This document shows positions 1-11,660 of a stretch of 64,000 nt of DNA, piece by piece. Under the pieces are notes generated by a model that made no database searches, was not told the DNA's origin, and saw only the letters and a list, made by a program, of their open reading frames with translations. Numbering within the stretch: the stretch's first letter is position 1; each line of letters opens with the position of its first letter. Where the stretch lies: the NCBI GenBank assembly GCA_003586115.2, contig QVOM02000053.1, positions 4,115,524 through 4,179,523 on the forward strand, written 5' to 3'. Source of the DNA: Salvator merianae. Its lineage: Eukaryota; Chordata; Lepidosauria; Squamata; Teiidae. The translations under genes were made by a program, and so were the position numbers.

Positions 1-310
1 ATCAGGTGAGGATCGGGAGTGGTGCGTTCACACCACTTCCTGGTGTGGAATGGCAACAGGCCAGGGACTACGTGGCCGCACCGGTGCCGTCAGATGGTCG
101 AAACCCAGATTCGGACTTTGGGATCCGTACCCTGGCTGCCATTCTGGACACATGTCCGGACACAGATCCTCTGGGTCTGGACACAGCTCCCTAAGTGCAC
201 TCCCATTTGCACTGCTTCCCCATCTGGTCAGCTCATGAAGCGCTCCAGTGCTGACAGGTGTGAACACTCCTCACGGTACCCAATCCCAACCGGACAGAAC
301 CCTGCTAATT
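1..310. repeat. Probable truncated Family B transposon-derived segment
   Basis: This opening stretch is visibly richer in G+C than the DNA after it. It contains short inverted motifs such as GGTGCGTTCACACC, which recur inside better-defined Family B elements (2585-2618, 21597-21612). No terminal inverted repeat is visible because the window edge cuts the left side. Frames open here in several phases (6-194, 19-312), but they overlap each other, carry no recognisable domain and are best read as chance openings in GC-rich DNA. Confidence 0.4.
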
Positions 311-1268
311 AGAGTGTTCCATTATTCTAAGTGTGAACAGGCCGTCTGTGTCAAATCCCCCATTATGCATAGAAAATATTGTGAAACCAGTGCCCACTTT
401 TGCCATTTTTTAAAATTATTATTTTTGCAATTCATTTTCTTCTCTTTTAGCAATGGCCAGCCTACTTTCCATCCCAAATAATAGCATCCAGCAGCTCTCC
501 CCCAATCACTAATTAAATTTTGCTGCACTTTAGATTCAGCAGGATTTAGTTGAACAATTCATGCACACCTTTACCCCTGTGCCTCTGAAACTACTGTGGA
601 AATTAAATACTCCCTTGCTATTTACAGAGGTATACATATATTTATACGGACAAACACACACACTCAACATTAGCAGTAAACTTTGAGAAGCCCTACTAGG
701 ATGAAGATTTAAAGGGCTGACATTTTGCATGTTTCTCTCTCCCACTCCACTTCCCTTCACCCAGCCCTGCTCATTATCTTTGCATATCTTTATTTTCTAA
801 ATATTTACCACCGCAGCCAAATTTACAGTTTAATTTGCTGCATAAACTCATTTATTGACTGATAAAGCTCATTACTAAGGCCTGGCCTAGGCCAGAGAGC
901 GCCCCGACAGTTTTAATTCCTGTAGCAGCAGGTGACTGCAAGAGAAAAACAATCTTGTCACATTAGCAGCAGGGGTCTAAATTATTCAAATACTCTAAAT
1001 CCTCCCAGAATAGTTCCCCTGCTCATAATTTGTCTTTCCTTACCAACAATTAACTAGCAAAATCTGAAGTTAACTATGCCAACTATTTTGAAATCTCAAC
1101 AAACTTGGAAATATGTGCACGCAGTCGGAAGCTTTTGGAGCAGTCAGAACTGGTGTTTCTCATTCCCTTTGACCTCTGCACCGCTGCTAAATGCAAATGT
1201 GACTCTACTCCAAGGGAGCATGAAATATTTGTGGTTTAATTTGGTGAATTCTTACAATTAAAAACATT
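311..1268. other. AT-rich single-copy sequence, no gene seen
   Basis: No repeat family, gene or RNA is recognised. From about 770 the sequence becomes evenly mixed and lacks low-complexity runs, with homeodomain-type cores such as TTTATTG and CATTATTGA-like steps around 840-880. This texture resembles conserved non-coding DNA, but without an alignment that is only a suspicion. Confidence 0.5.
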
Positions 1269-1960
1269 GGGTCCATTCACACTTGCTACTAGCAAGCACT
1301 GAGAATGCTTGCTAGTCAAGTGCTTTAGCACTTAGTGGGGGCCCAAGTGGCCAGGAACTGGCTTCATTCGCTCTTGATTGCTACTACCTGTGGAGCAGGA
1401 GGTGATAGTCACCTCCTGGCAAGGTGCATTCGTACCTACCTGGTTGTGAAGTGTCCAGGCCAGTGCAACACTGTCATCACACAATGCAAGCTGATCATGC
1501 AAGCGCAATGGGGCGATTGGGCCCGATCAAGCCTGCACAATTCTTGATCCTCACCATAGCAGTGGTTGGGAAGCACCTGGCCACTGCCATGGTGACTGGC
1601 AGGCCCGCACATTGTGCAGGCGCAATTGGGCCGAAGCAATTGGGCTGCGCACTGCCCCGATCGGGCCTGTGCAGCCCAACTGGGTATCACATGGCCTGAT
1701 CCGGGCATTGCACAGCCTGATTGTGTAGGCCCAATCATGCCTGTGTGTGCCTGCTGATCACCATGGCAGCGGCCATTGCTACCCAGCCGCTGCCATGATG
1801 AGGATCAGACATGGCTACTGGCGTTCACACTATGAATGCCGGTAGCTGGCTTCAGGTCTGGTTTTCAGCCATGTAGTAGAGACAGTGTCATTCTGTATGC
1901 TCAGTTCCATGATAGAACAGGATGATTATCCTGTTCTAATGTGGGAAGTGCGAAAATGCC
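1269..1960. mobile_element. Family B non-autonomous DNA transposon (long copy)
   Basis: The left end reads GGGTCCATTCACACTTGC; the right end, reversed, reads GGCATTTTCGCACTTCCCAC, giving imperfect terminal inverted repeats. The interior is GC-rich and full of short inverted motifs: repeated GATTGGGCC / GGCCCGATC steps between 1510 and 1740, and a perfect 12-bp hairpin with arms at 1762-1773 and 1786-1797. Positions 1560-1606 (GTTGGGAAGCACCTGGCCAC) closely match 2498-2541 in the next copy. No transposase is encoded. The flanking 8-mers do not match, so target duplication is unproven. The open frames here (for example 1436-1738 minus) are incidental. Confidence 0.65.
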
Positions 1961-2291
<331 letters not shown>

Positions 2292-2404
2292 TGAAATATC
2301 ATAATTGTGCAAGTCTACAGTTCTGCACCTTAGGCAAGATTTGTTCAATTCCACACTTCTTTTTTTAACATTTGAACAAGAACTGGTCAAGTTTGTTTGA
2401 CCAA

Positions 2405-2776
2405 GGGTCTTTTCGCATTTTCCACTGTAGAACAGACCTCTCAGCATGGCGACCATCTGCACTGTGAGACCTTGGAAAAGGCAGGCAGCAGGATACCAGT
2501 GGTTGGGAAACTTCTGGCCACTGCCATAGCAACCAGCAATGACACACAAAGGTGCAGGCACAGGCTCATTAGTGCCACGCCATGCTGCATTCACACCTGG
2601 AAGTGGGTGTGAATGCAGTGTACCGGGACCAGTCCAGCTGCTCTCTGTACAGCTGTGGAGCATGATTTTGTGCTCCAGAGCAGGTAGCAATTAGGTGCAG
2701 CTGTAGTCTGCTCCCAGTCACCAGGGCCTCTGCAAAATGCAGAAGCACTTGACTAGTGTGAAGTCTGAAAAGGCCT
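2405..2776. mobile_element. Family B non-autonomous DNA transposon
   Basis: Left terminus GGGTCTTTTCGCATTTTCCAC; right terminus reversed AGGCCTTTTCAGACTTCACAC. Inside are two hairpins shared with other copies. One is a perfect 13-bp stem (2585-2597 with 2606-2618; compare 42727-42757). The other is a block around 2652-2683 built on GTGGAGCA...TGTGCTCCA, also seen at 21535, 29314 and 45393. There is no coding capacity. The flanking 8-mers show no convincing target duplication. Confidence 0.7.
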
Positions 2777-2784
2777 CTGGTTCT

Positions 2785-3718
2785 AGAGCAAACTAAACGA
2801 ATTTTAGCCTGTGCACATCTCTACTTTTGCACATGAAATCCGGAGGGGAGAATGCCCCCTCATCCTTGCTTCAGGAAGCAAAATGTCTTAGACTTACCTC
2901 ATTAACTGACCCTTGAAGAAGATTGTAAGGTCAAAATGTGTTTGCCTATGCAGATTTTTATTTACTTAAATAATACAGTTCTGGCAGGATCTTTTTTCTT
3001 TCTCATAACACTTTTAAGGTATTACATGTACTAGCACATCAAGTAAAATCTGATTCACACATTGTCTCCTAGTGGTAGCTATACCATATCATTAATACAT
3101 TAAAATCCAAGAAGAAGAATACAAAGTTTTTCAAAATATGACCATTTTAAATTGTAGAGATCATGTCTTGTACCTGCTTTCCTTCCATTTTAAAATCCAT
3201 CAGAATGGAGATGAAGGAAACACAATTTTCAAATATCTCTATTCCTTTCTCTTTTAGTGCACACTGAAGAACGAAATTAGTTAATGCAGTGGTAAATGTG
3301 GTTTTCTGGGACATCATAAGGTTATATCTCATTATTTTTTCTTGAAAAAAAAAATCCTTTGATCCTGATTCAAAAGAAGTGGGTGGGTTGTTCACGTCTT
3401 TCTAAGCAGCATGGCTTTTACAAATTAGAAACCTACTTGGAACTGGTTATACAATATTGGCTTGTATTCTTCTAAAACCAGGACCACCTCTGACTTTCTA
3501 CTGTCTCCCCTCTTCTACTTCCCCTCTCAAAACATTCTAATCACAACTATGTTACTACTGGAATGGGTAGAGGGAGCCTGTGTAATAAAATCTGCAGTTA
3601 GCAATTAAGGCGGGAGTTCAAAACATAATAAAATTGAATTAATTCACCAGCACCTTCAAAATTTTGATTAGGCATACTTAAATGCCACTATCTTTGAACT
3701 GATGCACTCAAGAACACA
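2785..3718. other. AT-rich single-copy sequence, no gene seen
   Basis: Unassigned AT-rich DNA. The 82-codon frame at 3147-3395 (minus) has no recognisable domain, no compositional sign of coding and no adjacent splice pattern that I would trust. Confidence 0.5.
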
Positions 3719-4160
3719 GGGCTTTTTCACACTTGAAACTAGTGGGCATTGTGTGCCTTATTATGCCACCAAAATGGGTGCCCCACTGTCTCCAACAGCA
3801 GCGGCCCGTGCCTTTAAGTGGGGGTGTTCGTGCGAGTGCCATGGCTGTTCACGGGGTCTCCATAGTGACACAGCAGGTCGCTAGGCGACCTGCTGTGTCA
3901 CTACAGAGACCCCGTGAATGGCCATGGCACTCACGCCAACACCCCCCTTAAAGGCACGGGCTGCCTCTGGTCTCCAAGGTTAGAAACTTTCATTCCTAGC
4001 CTTTGGGGTTGGCTTGAGCATTAGGGCTGGTGTGTGGGTTGGGCTGGAACACATAGTCATCTTGTGGGTGATATTGTTCCGGTCCAGAGTGATCCATCCC
4101 AGCTTGCTGTGTTCCTAACCCACTATTACCGGTCAGGCAAGGTAAGTGCAGAAAGACCCA
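3719..4160. mobile_element. Family B element carrying a long near-perfect palindrome
   Basis: Left terminus GGGCTTTTTCACACTTG; right terminus reversed GGGTCTTTCTGCACTTACC. These are good matches to the other Family B ends. The 157-bp palindrome at 3805-3961 is described separately. From 3970 to 4140 the sequence is ordinary, with a weak internal repetition of GGGTTGGG/GGTTGGGCT. No clear target duplication is seen next to the ends. Confidence 0.65.
3805..3961. repeat. Near-perfect palindrome, ~77-bp arms, 3-nt centre
   Basis: The arms meet at a TAG centre (3882-3884). The innermost stem GGTCGC/GCGACC is perfect, and pairing continues outward to GCCCGTGCCTTTAAG on the left and its complement on the right, with only a few mismatches and one-base slips. 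The arms are GC-rich, unlike the surrounding AT-rich DNA. Such agreement between arms suggests either a young fold-back insertion or continued arm-to-arm gene conversion. It would form a long hairpin if transcribed. Confidence 0.9.
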
Positions 4161-4729
4161 TTAACAATCAAATGCTTTAGGAGTTTAAAATTGTGTGGGA
4201 TTGTCTTTTCCTAGTAAGAATGCAGGAAGTGGAATCATTACAACTACAGCAAAGGTATAAAATTGGACAATCCCGAAGTAATATATACAATGTGTAATGT
4301 GTAATTTATAGAACGCATAGCGCAGAAATTGTTTGTGTGACTAGCAAGATTTAAAATCCCTTTATTCCACTACAGTTATGTCCAAAATAAAAAAAGTTTC
4401 TCTATTATTATTATTATTATTATTATTAAAATATTTCATTTATAAAGTGGGAGTAGGGAGAAAAAATATGAATTATCAGTGTACATATTTATATGGAACA
4501 TTAAGCCGGCATAGGAATTTATGGGCAGCAAAGTAATTTCAGAAATATTGTTTGTTGAGTTAATTCAGTACATCTGGGAAAGACTAAAAATAGCTGGGAA
4601 TCTTTCCAGGTTGAATGGGTTATGTGCCAGGAAAGGATTCATTTTCATGTTGGTGAGATAGCAGAAACGATGCCAGCATGCATGGAGTTTTGCAAGGAAT
4701 GACTACACATACAGAATTTTAAATGGCTG
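4161..4729. other. AT-rich single-copy sequence with (ATT)n
   Basis: No gene seen. A short (ATT)n run lies at 4403-4428. The remainder is AT-rich and unassigned. Confidence 0.5.
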
Positions 4730-4930
4730 TGAAGTGAAATCCCTTTGAATTTGCATGTCTTTTTATGCAGATCCTGATTATCATTGGCTACCATCACTTT
4801 TAGCCCTGACAATTAGCATTACATATGAATGAGGCAAATGCATTAATAGCGGGCCTGTCAGTCAACTGTTACCCAGCACTGAAGCCATTCCAGACTTTCC
4901 ATTAATCAAGGGCATGCAAAGAAAAGCAGA
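4730..4930. other. Candidate conserved non-coding element
   Basis: This block is free of low-complexity and repeat resemblance, and it stacks plausible developmental transcription-factor cores: GATTATCATTGG, ATGCATTAATAG, CCATTAATCAAGG, and the POU-like ATGCAAAG near its right end. There is no open frame of note. The call rests on texture only; conservation in other amniotes would support it and absence would refute it. Confidence 0.3.
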
Positions 4931-4957
4931 TTGCATTTCCCATGCTTCACGTTCTTA

Positions 4958-4990
<33 letters not shown>
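4958..4990. repeat. (ATC)n microsatellite
   Basis: About eleven perfect ATC units. The serine run in the overlapping 87-codon frame (4942-5205) comes from this repeat. Confidence 0.97.
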
Positions 4991-5162
4991 TACCTAACAG
5001 CTACAACCTGTTTTTAAGAATGGCAGAATTAGAAACAACGGCCAATATTCACAGAAACATCAGTAATATTATGTGGATCATGAGGTGCCATCGACTAATA
5101 TTGGTAAGTCTGTGTCCACAGAGCCACTGGGAGCCTGGGTCAACCCCTGCAGCTTCACCTCA

Positions 5163-5499
5163 TAGGAATGTGCAAATTTCGATTCGCATTCGAAAATTCA
5201 TATGAAAATTCATTTTTGCAAATTTTTCCCATTGCAACTTAAATGACTTTTTCGCATTTACAGCTTTCGATCGAAGGCAGAAAAGCCTACTTCTTTTGCG
5301 AAAATGAAATTCGACAAATTTTTGCATTTTTCACTGTGTTTACACCATGAAAATGGCATCTTCAATGGGAAAATGTTGCGAAAAATGAAAAATGAAGGTG
5401 AAAAATGCATTTTTTGACAACAAAATTCACTGATGAAGCAAAAATGCAGATTTTCATTTCAAAAACTAATGGAAATGATTTTTGCCATGCATATCCCTA
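5163..5499. mobile_element. Family A hAT-like non-autonomous element
   Basis: Starts TAGGAATGTGCAAATTTCG and ends GCATATCCCTA, so the reversed right end reads TAGGGATATGC. The interior matches the copies at 59564-59908 and 62551-62900 along its whole length, including a shared CCTACTTCTTTTGC-like block and a CATTTTCAATGGG-like block in the same order. The interior is AT-rich, with many TTCG/CGAA steps. The target duplication is poor here (4 of 8 bases), suggesting an older copy. No transposase is encoded. Confidence 0.8.
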
Positions 5500-5579
5500 T
5501 TGACTAACATTTTGAGAAACCTGTCTGTTTCCTCTACAGTGCTATGACTTCCATTGGTTGACTGTTGTGCCATTGACTT

Positions 5580-6036
5580 AGGGCAATTCTGTACTGCCTG
5601 GTATACTAGGAGTCTCCATTCTGGGGCCACCCACCTGGGGCTTCTCTTAGGGACACCAGTGTGCAGAAGGGAAGTCCTAGTAGGTTTGCTGGTCCAGTAG
5701 ACCAGCCACTGCAGAATCACTCTTAGGTTTGTTTCCCCAGCCTGCAAGTGGTGACACATAGCATAGCATGAACTAGAGCATTCCAGGTGAGAGCACTGTG
5801 CTGCATGCCTGCAGCTGTGCAGTTGTGAGCCACGTCCCTGGTTGTTGTGGCAGCAGCTGGATGTTTCTCCAGCCGCTGTCATGGTGGGGTGGCCGGCATT
5901 CTCACTGTGAGTGCTAGAAGCCCATTTCTGGGATGTTCAAGCCCTTACAGGGCTGATGACCACCACATTGCAGGGACTGTTCTACCATGGAATGTTTGCA
6001 ATAGAACATTCCATGGTGGAAAGTCTGGAGAGGCCC
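5580..6036. mobile_element. Family B element with terminal hairpin
   Basis: Left end GGGCAATTCTGTACTGCC followed by TGGTATACTAG, as at 11509-11519. The right end reversed reads GGGCCTCTCCAGACTTTCC. Just inside the right end, two copies of a CCATGGAATGTT-like motif face each other (about 5981-6016), giving a strong hairpin like that at 17875-17916. The 138-codon minus frame (5466-5882) crosses the left boundary of this element and is not a gene. Confidence 0.6.
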
Positions 6037-6520
6037 GAAGTGTCTGAGGGGCAGGAGTATGGGGACCCACCTCAGAGGCAAGAGATACATTGTTTCAGTG
6101 GCTCCCCAGCTCTGAACCTCACAAACATCAAAGTCAGAGAACAAAAGTTTCCTGGCTTTGATGTTTCCAACCGGGGCTCTTAACTGACACACAGGAAATA
6201 GCCCCAGAACGTGGGCCTTCCTAGTCTTGCCTGCAATCTAGATAGGCATTCCAGAGGCTTGGGGAACGGCATCTTTGCACTCTTCTGGCTGCCATGCAGT
6301 GAAGGGTCATTGGCTGCATGGCTGCAACTGTGCAGTCATTGACAGGGCTAAGATGCCCCTGCAAAGGCTGAACCTGCTCCAGGTGCTAGGTTTGAACTCT
6401 GCAGCGGTGATCTGGGTCAGCTATCTGAGCGCAAACTGTAAATGGTCCCAATCTTTCCTGTTCTTCATCGGCCTGGAATTGTCTGCTTAGACAATTCCAG
6501 TAAGGTAAGTGCACACCTTG
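6037..6520. repeat. Family B-related modules
   Basis: GC-richer stretch with the module GAACAAAAGTTTCCTGGC at about 6138-6155. The same module recurs in variant form near 15329, 32300, 43187, 47580 and 56050. A right-type terminus (GGTAAGTGCACACCTTG) lies at 6505-6521. This looks like a second, decayed element directly abutting the preceding one. Confidence 0.45.
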
Positions 6521-8570
6521 TCCTAATATTGAGTAAAACATATAGCTAAAGTGAGAGCACTGCCATCTTGGTAAGGTCAGTTGTCCCTAACTGTCAATTA
6601 ACACAGAAGTTATATCTGTCATTAGCTGCAAGCACTGTATGTCTCTTTCCCGTGGACCACCCTGAATTTTCCTCCCACTCTGCCAAATGGAGGTGGGAAA
6701 AAAAACACACCAGAGCAAGGAGCATTCCATTTATTCTTTTTATATGCAAATGAATCTTAAAATAATTGTTTGATAATGACATGCATTTGGGGGTCTATGT
6801 TTGGAAATACCTCTTGATGATAATTCATCCTGCAATTATTGTTGCTGAGCACTATCCTTATAATTAATACCAAAAAGTGTTATTCATCACTTCATTTAAG
6901 ATTTTCTTTGTTGGCAGCTTTGTGTCCCTTTAATGCACCCAAAAGCTGCTAAAAACCGATTATATGTAGAGCTGGGGTTCCTGAAGATCTTTGATCTTTT
7001 TTCCCTTCTTTTCCCTGATTTCAGAATATGACTTGTGTGTGAAGTGGGTTTCAGTAGCAATCGCAGAATGTTATTTTAAACAGTTCTGTGGCTATAAATA
7101 TGTATTCGCTTTGATTTCCAGTCGCCGGTGTGAAACAATGGGTTCTTTGTCTATGGCTGTTGGGTTCCAGCAGAATAGAATCTATTTCAGAGCCTCGCTC
7201 TGCAATTTTTAATTGCTCGGGAGATTTCATAGGTTCTTTCCATGCTTGAAACAAGCTAATAATGTATTGATCAACTCGACCATTCTCCAAAGGAATAGAA
7301 ACAATTCAAACAAACATTAGCCCTTCTTTGAGGCAGCGTTTTGGCCAGTTGTGTCTGGTGAAGCACTTCCTACTGATCTTACTTAACTTTTTTTTTGTTC
7401 CTTTTTTAAAAATCCAAGGTAAGTTCATTTCTCTCACCCAAACCCAATTCACCAATCTTGTGGCCTTCAGCGCAGCATTAGAGAAACTCAGCAACACTCC
7501 CTTCAGAGGAACTCCTAAAAATTATGCTTTGTTCTTGAGAAATGGTTTATTGGTTTATTGCTTGAATTTCTGACACACTTGCACTTGAAAATAATTATGA
7601 CACAGACTTCAGGGTGCAAAAAAGCAATGTTGACACATCTTGGCTTGCCACTGAGGAGTTCTGCCTGATTCGGTGCATAACAAACTTGCAGTGAAAAAAC
7701 TGGTATTTTGACTTCTAATGAAAAAAAAAATCATCACTCCAAACAAGACCTTTAGAATGAGAATTCTGGAAGCAGATTCATTCCACTACATAAGTTCCCA
7801 TCAGCCCTGGTTGAACATCTAAAGATGGCACCTCCTGGTTGAGAAACCCTGGCTGTCTTGGAGCACTACCTCTCACCTTATTTGACATTGGCATTAACCT
7901 CCCTGAATTGTTGGATGCCAAACAAGAAGGAACCTCGCAGGCTTCCAGACTGTTGTGCAATACTTCTAGGCTTTGTTTGCAGATGTAGCGAAACTAGCTT
8001 GGGTTCATGAACTTTCCCATCTCTGTCTTGCTGAAACTTGTGGTTTATCCTCAGGCGGTTCACTTTTTCAAAACTCCATGATCAGGCATTAGGGAAGCAA
8101 GGGCCTTGAACTCAAGAAATCAGGAGTGCAGGCTTTCACCTGATGGTCTGGGTAGCAGGCACATATACAAAATTCCTGCTGACTGTAGACTGTACTTGGA
8201 CTCACATTGTGCCTCTGTGTTTGCTCAAATGTGGGAAGACAAAACTGTGTGCGCCCTGTTCTGAACACCTGTGTTTGGAACGCCTTTTCAAGGTACAATG
8301 CAAGATACTAGGAAAGGTCCAGCTGCCCATCCGGGTACCTTCTATATGCCAATTGGATGGAGAGTGGTGCAGCAAAGCAGAACCACCCCTACATTTCCAT
8401 AAATACTGCACCTTCTCAATAGTCAGTCTGGTCTTAGTTGCAATATAGATCTAGCCTGAGAGGGACACAAAATACTCCTCGACCATCATAGCTAGTATTA
8501 CTAATACACCATTTGAAAAATAGGAAGGTAACAATCTGGTCATATGATTTTTTTTTTTAAATTTTTTTTT
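6521..8570. other. Single-copy sequence, no gene seen; possible conserved block at 6990-7290
   Basis: No gene is supported. At 6990-7020 a pyrimidine tract followed by TTTCAG resembles a splice acceptor, but the following frame (6991-7212) shows no known domain and no clear donor. Positions 7050-7290 have the even texture of conserved non-coding DNA. Sequence from 7300 to 8570 is unassigned and ends in T-rich runs. Confidence 0.45.
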
Positions 8571-8571
8571 T

Positions 8572-8588
8572 TGTGTGTGTGTGTGTGT
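8572..8588. repeat. Short (GT)n microsatellite
   Basis: Eight TG units directly after a long T-rich tract. Confidence 0.9.
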
Positions 8589-8879
8589 AAAAGATGCATA
8601 GTTGGGGGTCATGCCTCCACATCAAGATTAGGAGGGTCTGAGAGTGGCAGAAATGCCTCGTTTGCCACACTGATGGGTACTTCTACATTTTCATTTCAGT
8701 GAGTGTAGGTAACCCATGATGTGATTGAGGCATGCTTTTGCAGTATGTTAAATTGTGCCGTTCATGCAAAGATGCTTCAAACAGCCACTGCTCCCCTTGC
8801 TTGAGTGGTAGGCTACTTGTAGGGTCCCTCATATTGCCACAAATGGAGATGTTGCACCTTTGATCAGGCACTCTTGGAG

Positions 8880-8982
8880 GGAAGAGGCGATGCGACTTGG
8901 GAGCAGCTGTAGTCGTTCCCAAACACTAGGGCCTCCGCGAAATGTGGACGCACTTCACTAGAAGGTAAGTGTGAACAGGCCC
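8880..8982. mobile_element. Family B right end
   Basis: The end, reversed, reads GGGCCTGTTCACACTTACC. Just inside it is a block reading GAGCAGCTGTAGTCG and AGGGCCTCCGCGAAATG, which matches 2690-2745 in the 2.4-kb copy. The left end is not clear; the element may start near 8630, but the candidate terminus there is weak. Confidence 0.6.
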
Positions 8983-11484
8983 TGAGTTTTGAGCAGCATA
9001 TCAGAACCCACTTTAGGTAAAAACAACAACAACAGCAACAACTTTCTGACTGTATTTCATCTACTTTTCAGAAAATCGACCTTTGGGGTAGATAATATGG
9101 AAGAGAAGTCACTTGTCACTTTCTTGAAGTATTCTTGTTACTTCAAAGGTTGATTGAAGATGGATTAAAACTTAGGTGTAGCTGGGCCCAAAGAAAAGAT
9201 CTTTATCCAAGCTTTGTGTTAAGAGCTGTACAACAATTAAAGAAGAACCCTGAGGTGTACTTAACTCTGAACGTGGCCCTAAAAGTCAAAAGGAATGACG
9301 TCTGAAGGGAATTCAACCAAGAGTCAGTATTCCAGAGGTCACACCTTAGCTGAACAAGAAATATTCGGCTTGCTGGGGGAAAGAAACAAATGGTGGCTAA
9401 ATAATTTTTCACACACCAGTCTCTCCGTGCAATTTACTTCTGTTAAGATCCTACCATTCTGTGCCTGGAGAAACCATATCCCACCCCTCTTTTCATCATT
9501 AAGTATGTGAATTGTCTGGGCTGTATGCGGGGAGGCAAGCTAATGCTTTTGAACAGAGATATAAATCTTATACTGCAGTGCAAGAACTCATTAAAAGAGC
9601 TTTAGCGGTAGCTACATGGCAGCTTAAAATTCTCAGAGCTTGCTTAGAAGCATCACTAAATGAAGTCATGTATGCCAGATGTGCAAGCACTTTTTGGCAT
9701 GAACGTACAGTGTGCGCAGAAATGTCATAACACTCTTCACAGACCCCAATTTTGTCAGCTCATTATGGTGTACACCTGCAATTTATTGGCAGCACAGTGA
9801 AGAATGTGGCGGCAGTTCTGGAGATGAACAAATTTCAGATTTTGTTTAATGTTACTGTTTTCTCTTATGAATGAATTCGAGACCATTGTTCCTGTTTTCT
9901 GTTGATCAGGGGCATTTGCATAGGTTTCTGGGGTCCTGAAGTGACCACCGAGTTTGGTAGAGGTAACATAAAGGGAGGAAACCTTAAACTGCACTCGGTC
10001 TTAGTCAAAAGGCTGAGAAGTGCTGAGCTGGACTTTCAGGATTGATGATGCTCACATTCACTTCTTTCTACACCCATCGGTAACACATTTCTGTTGAAGG
10101 TTTGGTGGAGGGTGAATAGATCAATAAACTTTAAGGCATTCCTTCTGTGGACACTTTGTGAGTCAATACAATTGCAAAAGCAATTTTCCAGAGTCATCAA
10201 GTTTTTAAGAAAAAGGGGCTTGGAGGTCACATGACTCCAAAGAATGTATGGTGAATCTGCCATTATGTGTTCCATTGAATGCCAATGGTGTGGCATTATC
10301 CATAGAACTTCCTGCCATCTTGATTTCTGCCTACATTGTAACTGGTGGAGGAGAGTGGGGCCAATAATCCCATACAGTGAGAGCAAGTTGTCTTTGCTGT
10401 ATTCCATCTTGTAATCATATACATTATAATTGACTACTATGGGATAACAGATTGTTGTTGTATTCTGAGGTGTTGTTGAGAAGTAAACATGGGTGGGTTA
10501 GAATGCCATACACCACCCTGTGTTTTTTGGAATAAAGCTGAGATATACCTTAAATGCAACATTTAAATAATGTGGTATATCAAAACTTGTACAAAATGGG
10601 CAGAAATGGGTGCTAGAGTGCCTGCCATAGTCTGCACTAACATGCACATGGCAGGACCCTGTTCTGGGATATATCCCAGCATAAGCCTCAGCATGGAAAG
10701 GACTCTCTCTCTCTCTTGACGAGGTGAACTGTATGCCTTGAATCTCATATCAAGTCCATCAAAGCATCACAAAGGTCTTTGTTTAAAAGTCATGAAGCAT
10801 TTTTTTCCCAATCACACCCTCCCTACGTCCATTAAAATTAATAGAGCTGTTTAGACACCTGCCCTTCTATACATATTTATAAATTGTCTGATAGATAATA
10901 GGTGCGCTCCACCAAAGTGCTCATCCCATGCAAACTTCCTTAAAGTGATTTTGAGGATAAAAAGTTGTCTGGTTATTTTAATTCATGATTATATTTTGAG
11001 TTTCAACATTAATAATATATGATAGATGGAGGCATTTCCTGTTCCCACACAAATCCCCAACAAAAAAATCTCATTAAAACAGCAACAACAACAACCCCCC
11101 CCAAAAAACCTTGAGAATGATTTTCACTGATATCTTCAACATTCATTCTTGTGTTCCTCTTTCTTCACTGCAGTTTTAGCTTTTTTCCTTTTATTATAAT
11201 TCTATTAAACGCATATGGCCATCTATCTATAACTATTATGTGATTAGACAGCAAAACAAGGCAATGCCAGGGAAACATAATCAACAACGTACATTAGATA
11301 TCATAACAAAATCCTTTCCTAATAGTAGAGGCAGATGAAGGTTGAATTAAATCCACATGAAGCCATAGCAGTTCAAGGTTCGTTTCTCTTCTGTGTGTCT
11401 CTTTCATAACCATGGCATCACCCACACCATCTTCTGCCACAGGGCTTGAGATATGTGAGACGCCATGGAGTTGACTGAGCCTTA
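8983..11484. other. Single-copy sequence, no gene seen; candidate conserved block at 9500-9720
   Basis: Unassigned, mostly AT-rich. The block 9500-9720 is compositionally even, lacks repeats and contains a run of A/T-rich cores around 9555-9625; it could be a conserved element. The open frames at 9512-9730, 10036-10407 and 10563-10748 show no family resemblance. Around 10620-10740 there is weak resemblance to the hairpin element at 30760-30933 (shared CCTGCCAT and TTCTGGGATA motifs). Confidence 0.45.
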
Positions 11485-11660
11485 GGCCTGTTTCACACTC
11501 TTTGGTATACTAGTCCAAGGAACAGCTTAGAACTGGCCAAGGGCCTGCTGCACACATGCTAGTGTGGACCAGTGCAGGCTGCCCCCATTTGACACTCTGG
11601 ATTAGTCCATGGAATGGGATAGGGTACCAAAATGGTGCCCTATCCCATTCCACCTATATA
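11485..11660. mobile_element. Family B left end with 19-bp hairpin
   Basis: Left terminus GGCCTGTTTCACACTC, followed by TGGTATACTAG exactly as in the copy starting at 5580. A hairpin with arms at 11611-11629 and 11633-11651 pairs 18 of 19 bases around an AAA loop. The right end of the element is not clear. A second left-type end lies near 11540 (AGGGCCTGCTGCACACATGC), so two elements may be nested here. Confidence 0.55.

Noticed and set aside
5466..5882. 138-codon minus-strand frame
   Set aside because: Runs across the boundary between single-copy DNA and a Family B element; other frames are also open there.
6991..7212. Possible exon after a pyrimidine tract and TTTCAG
   Set aside because: No recognised protein, no convincing donor site, and the texture fits non-coding DNA at least as well.
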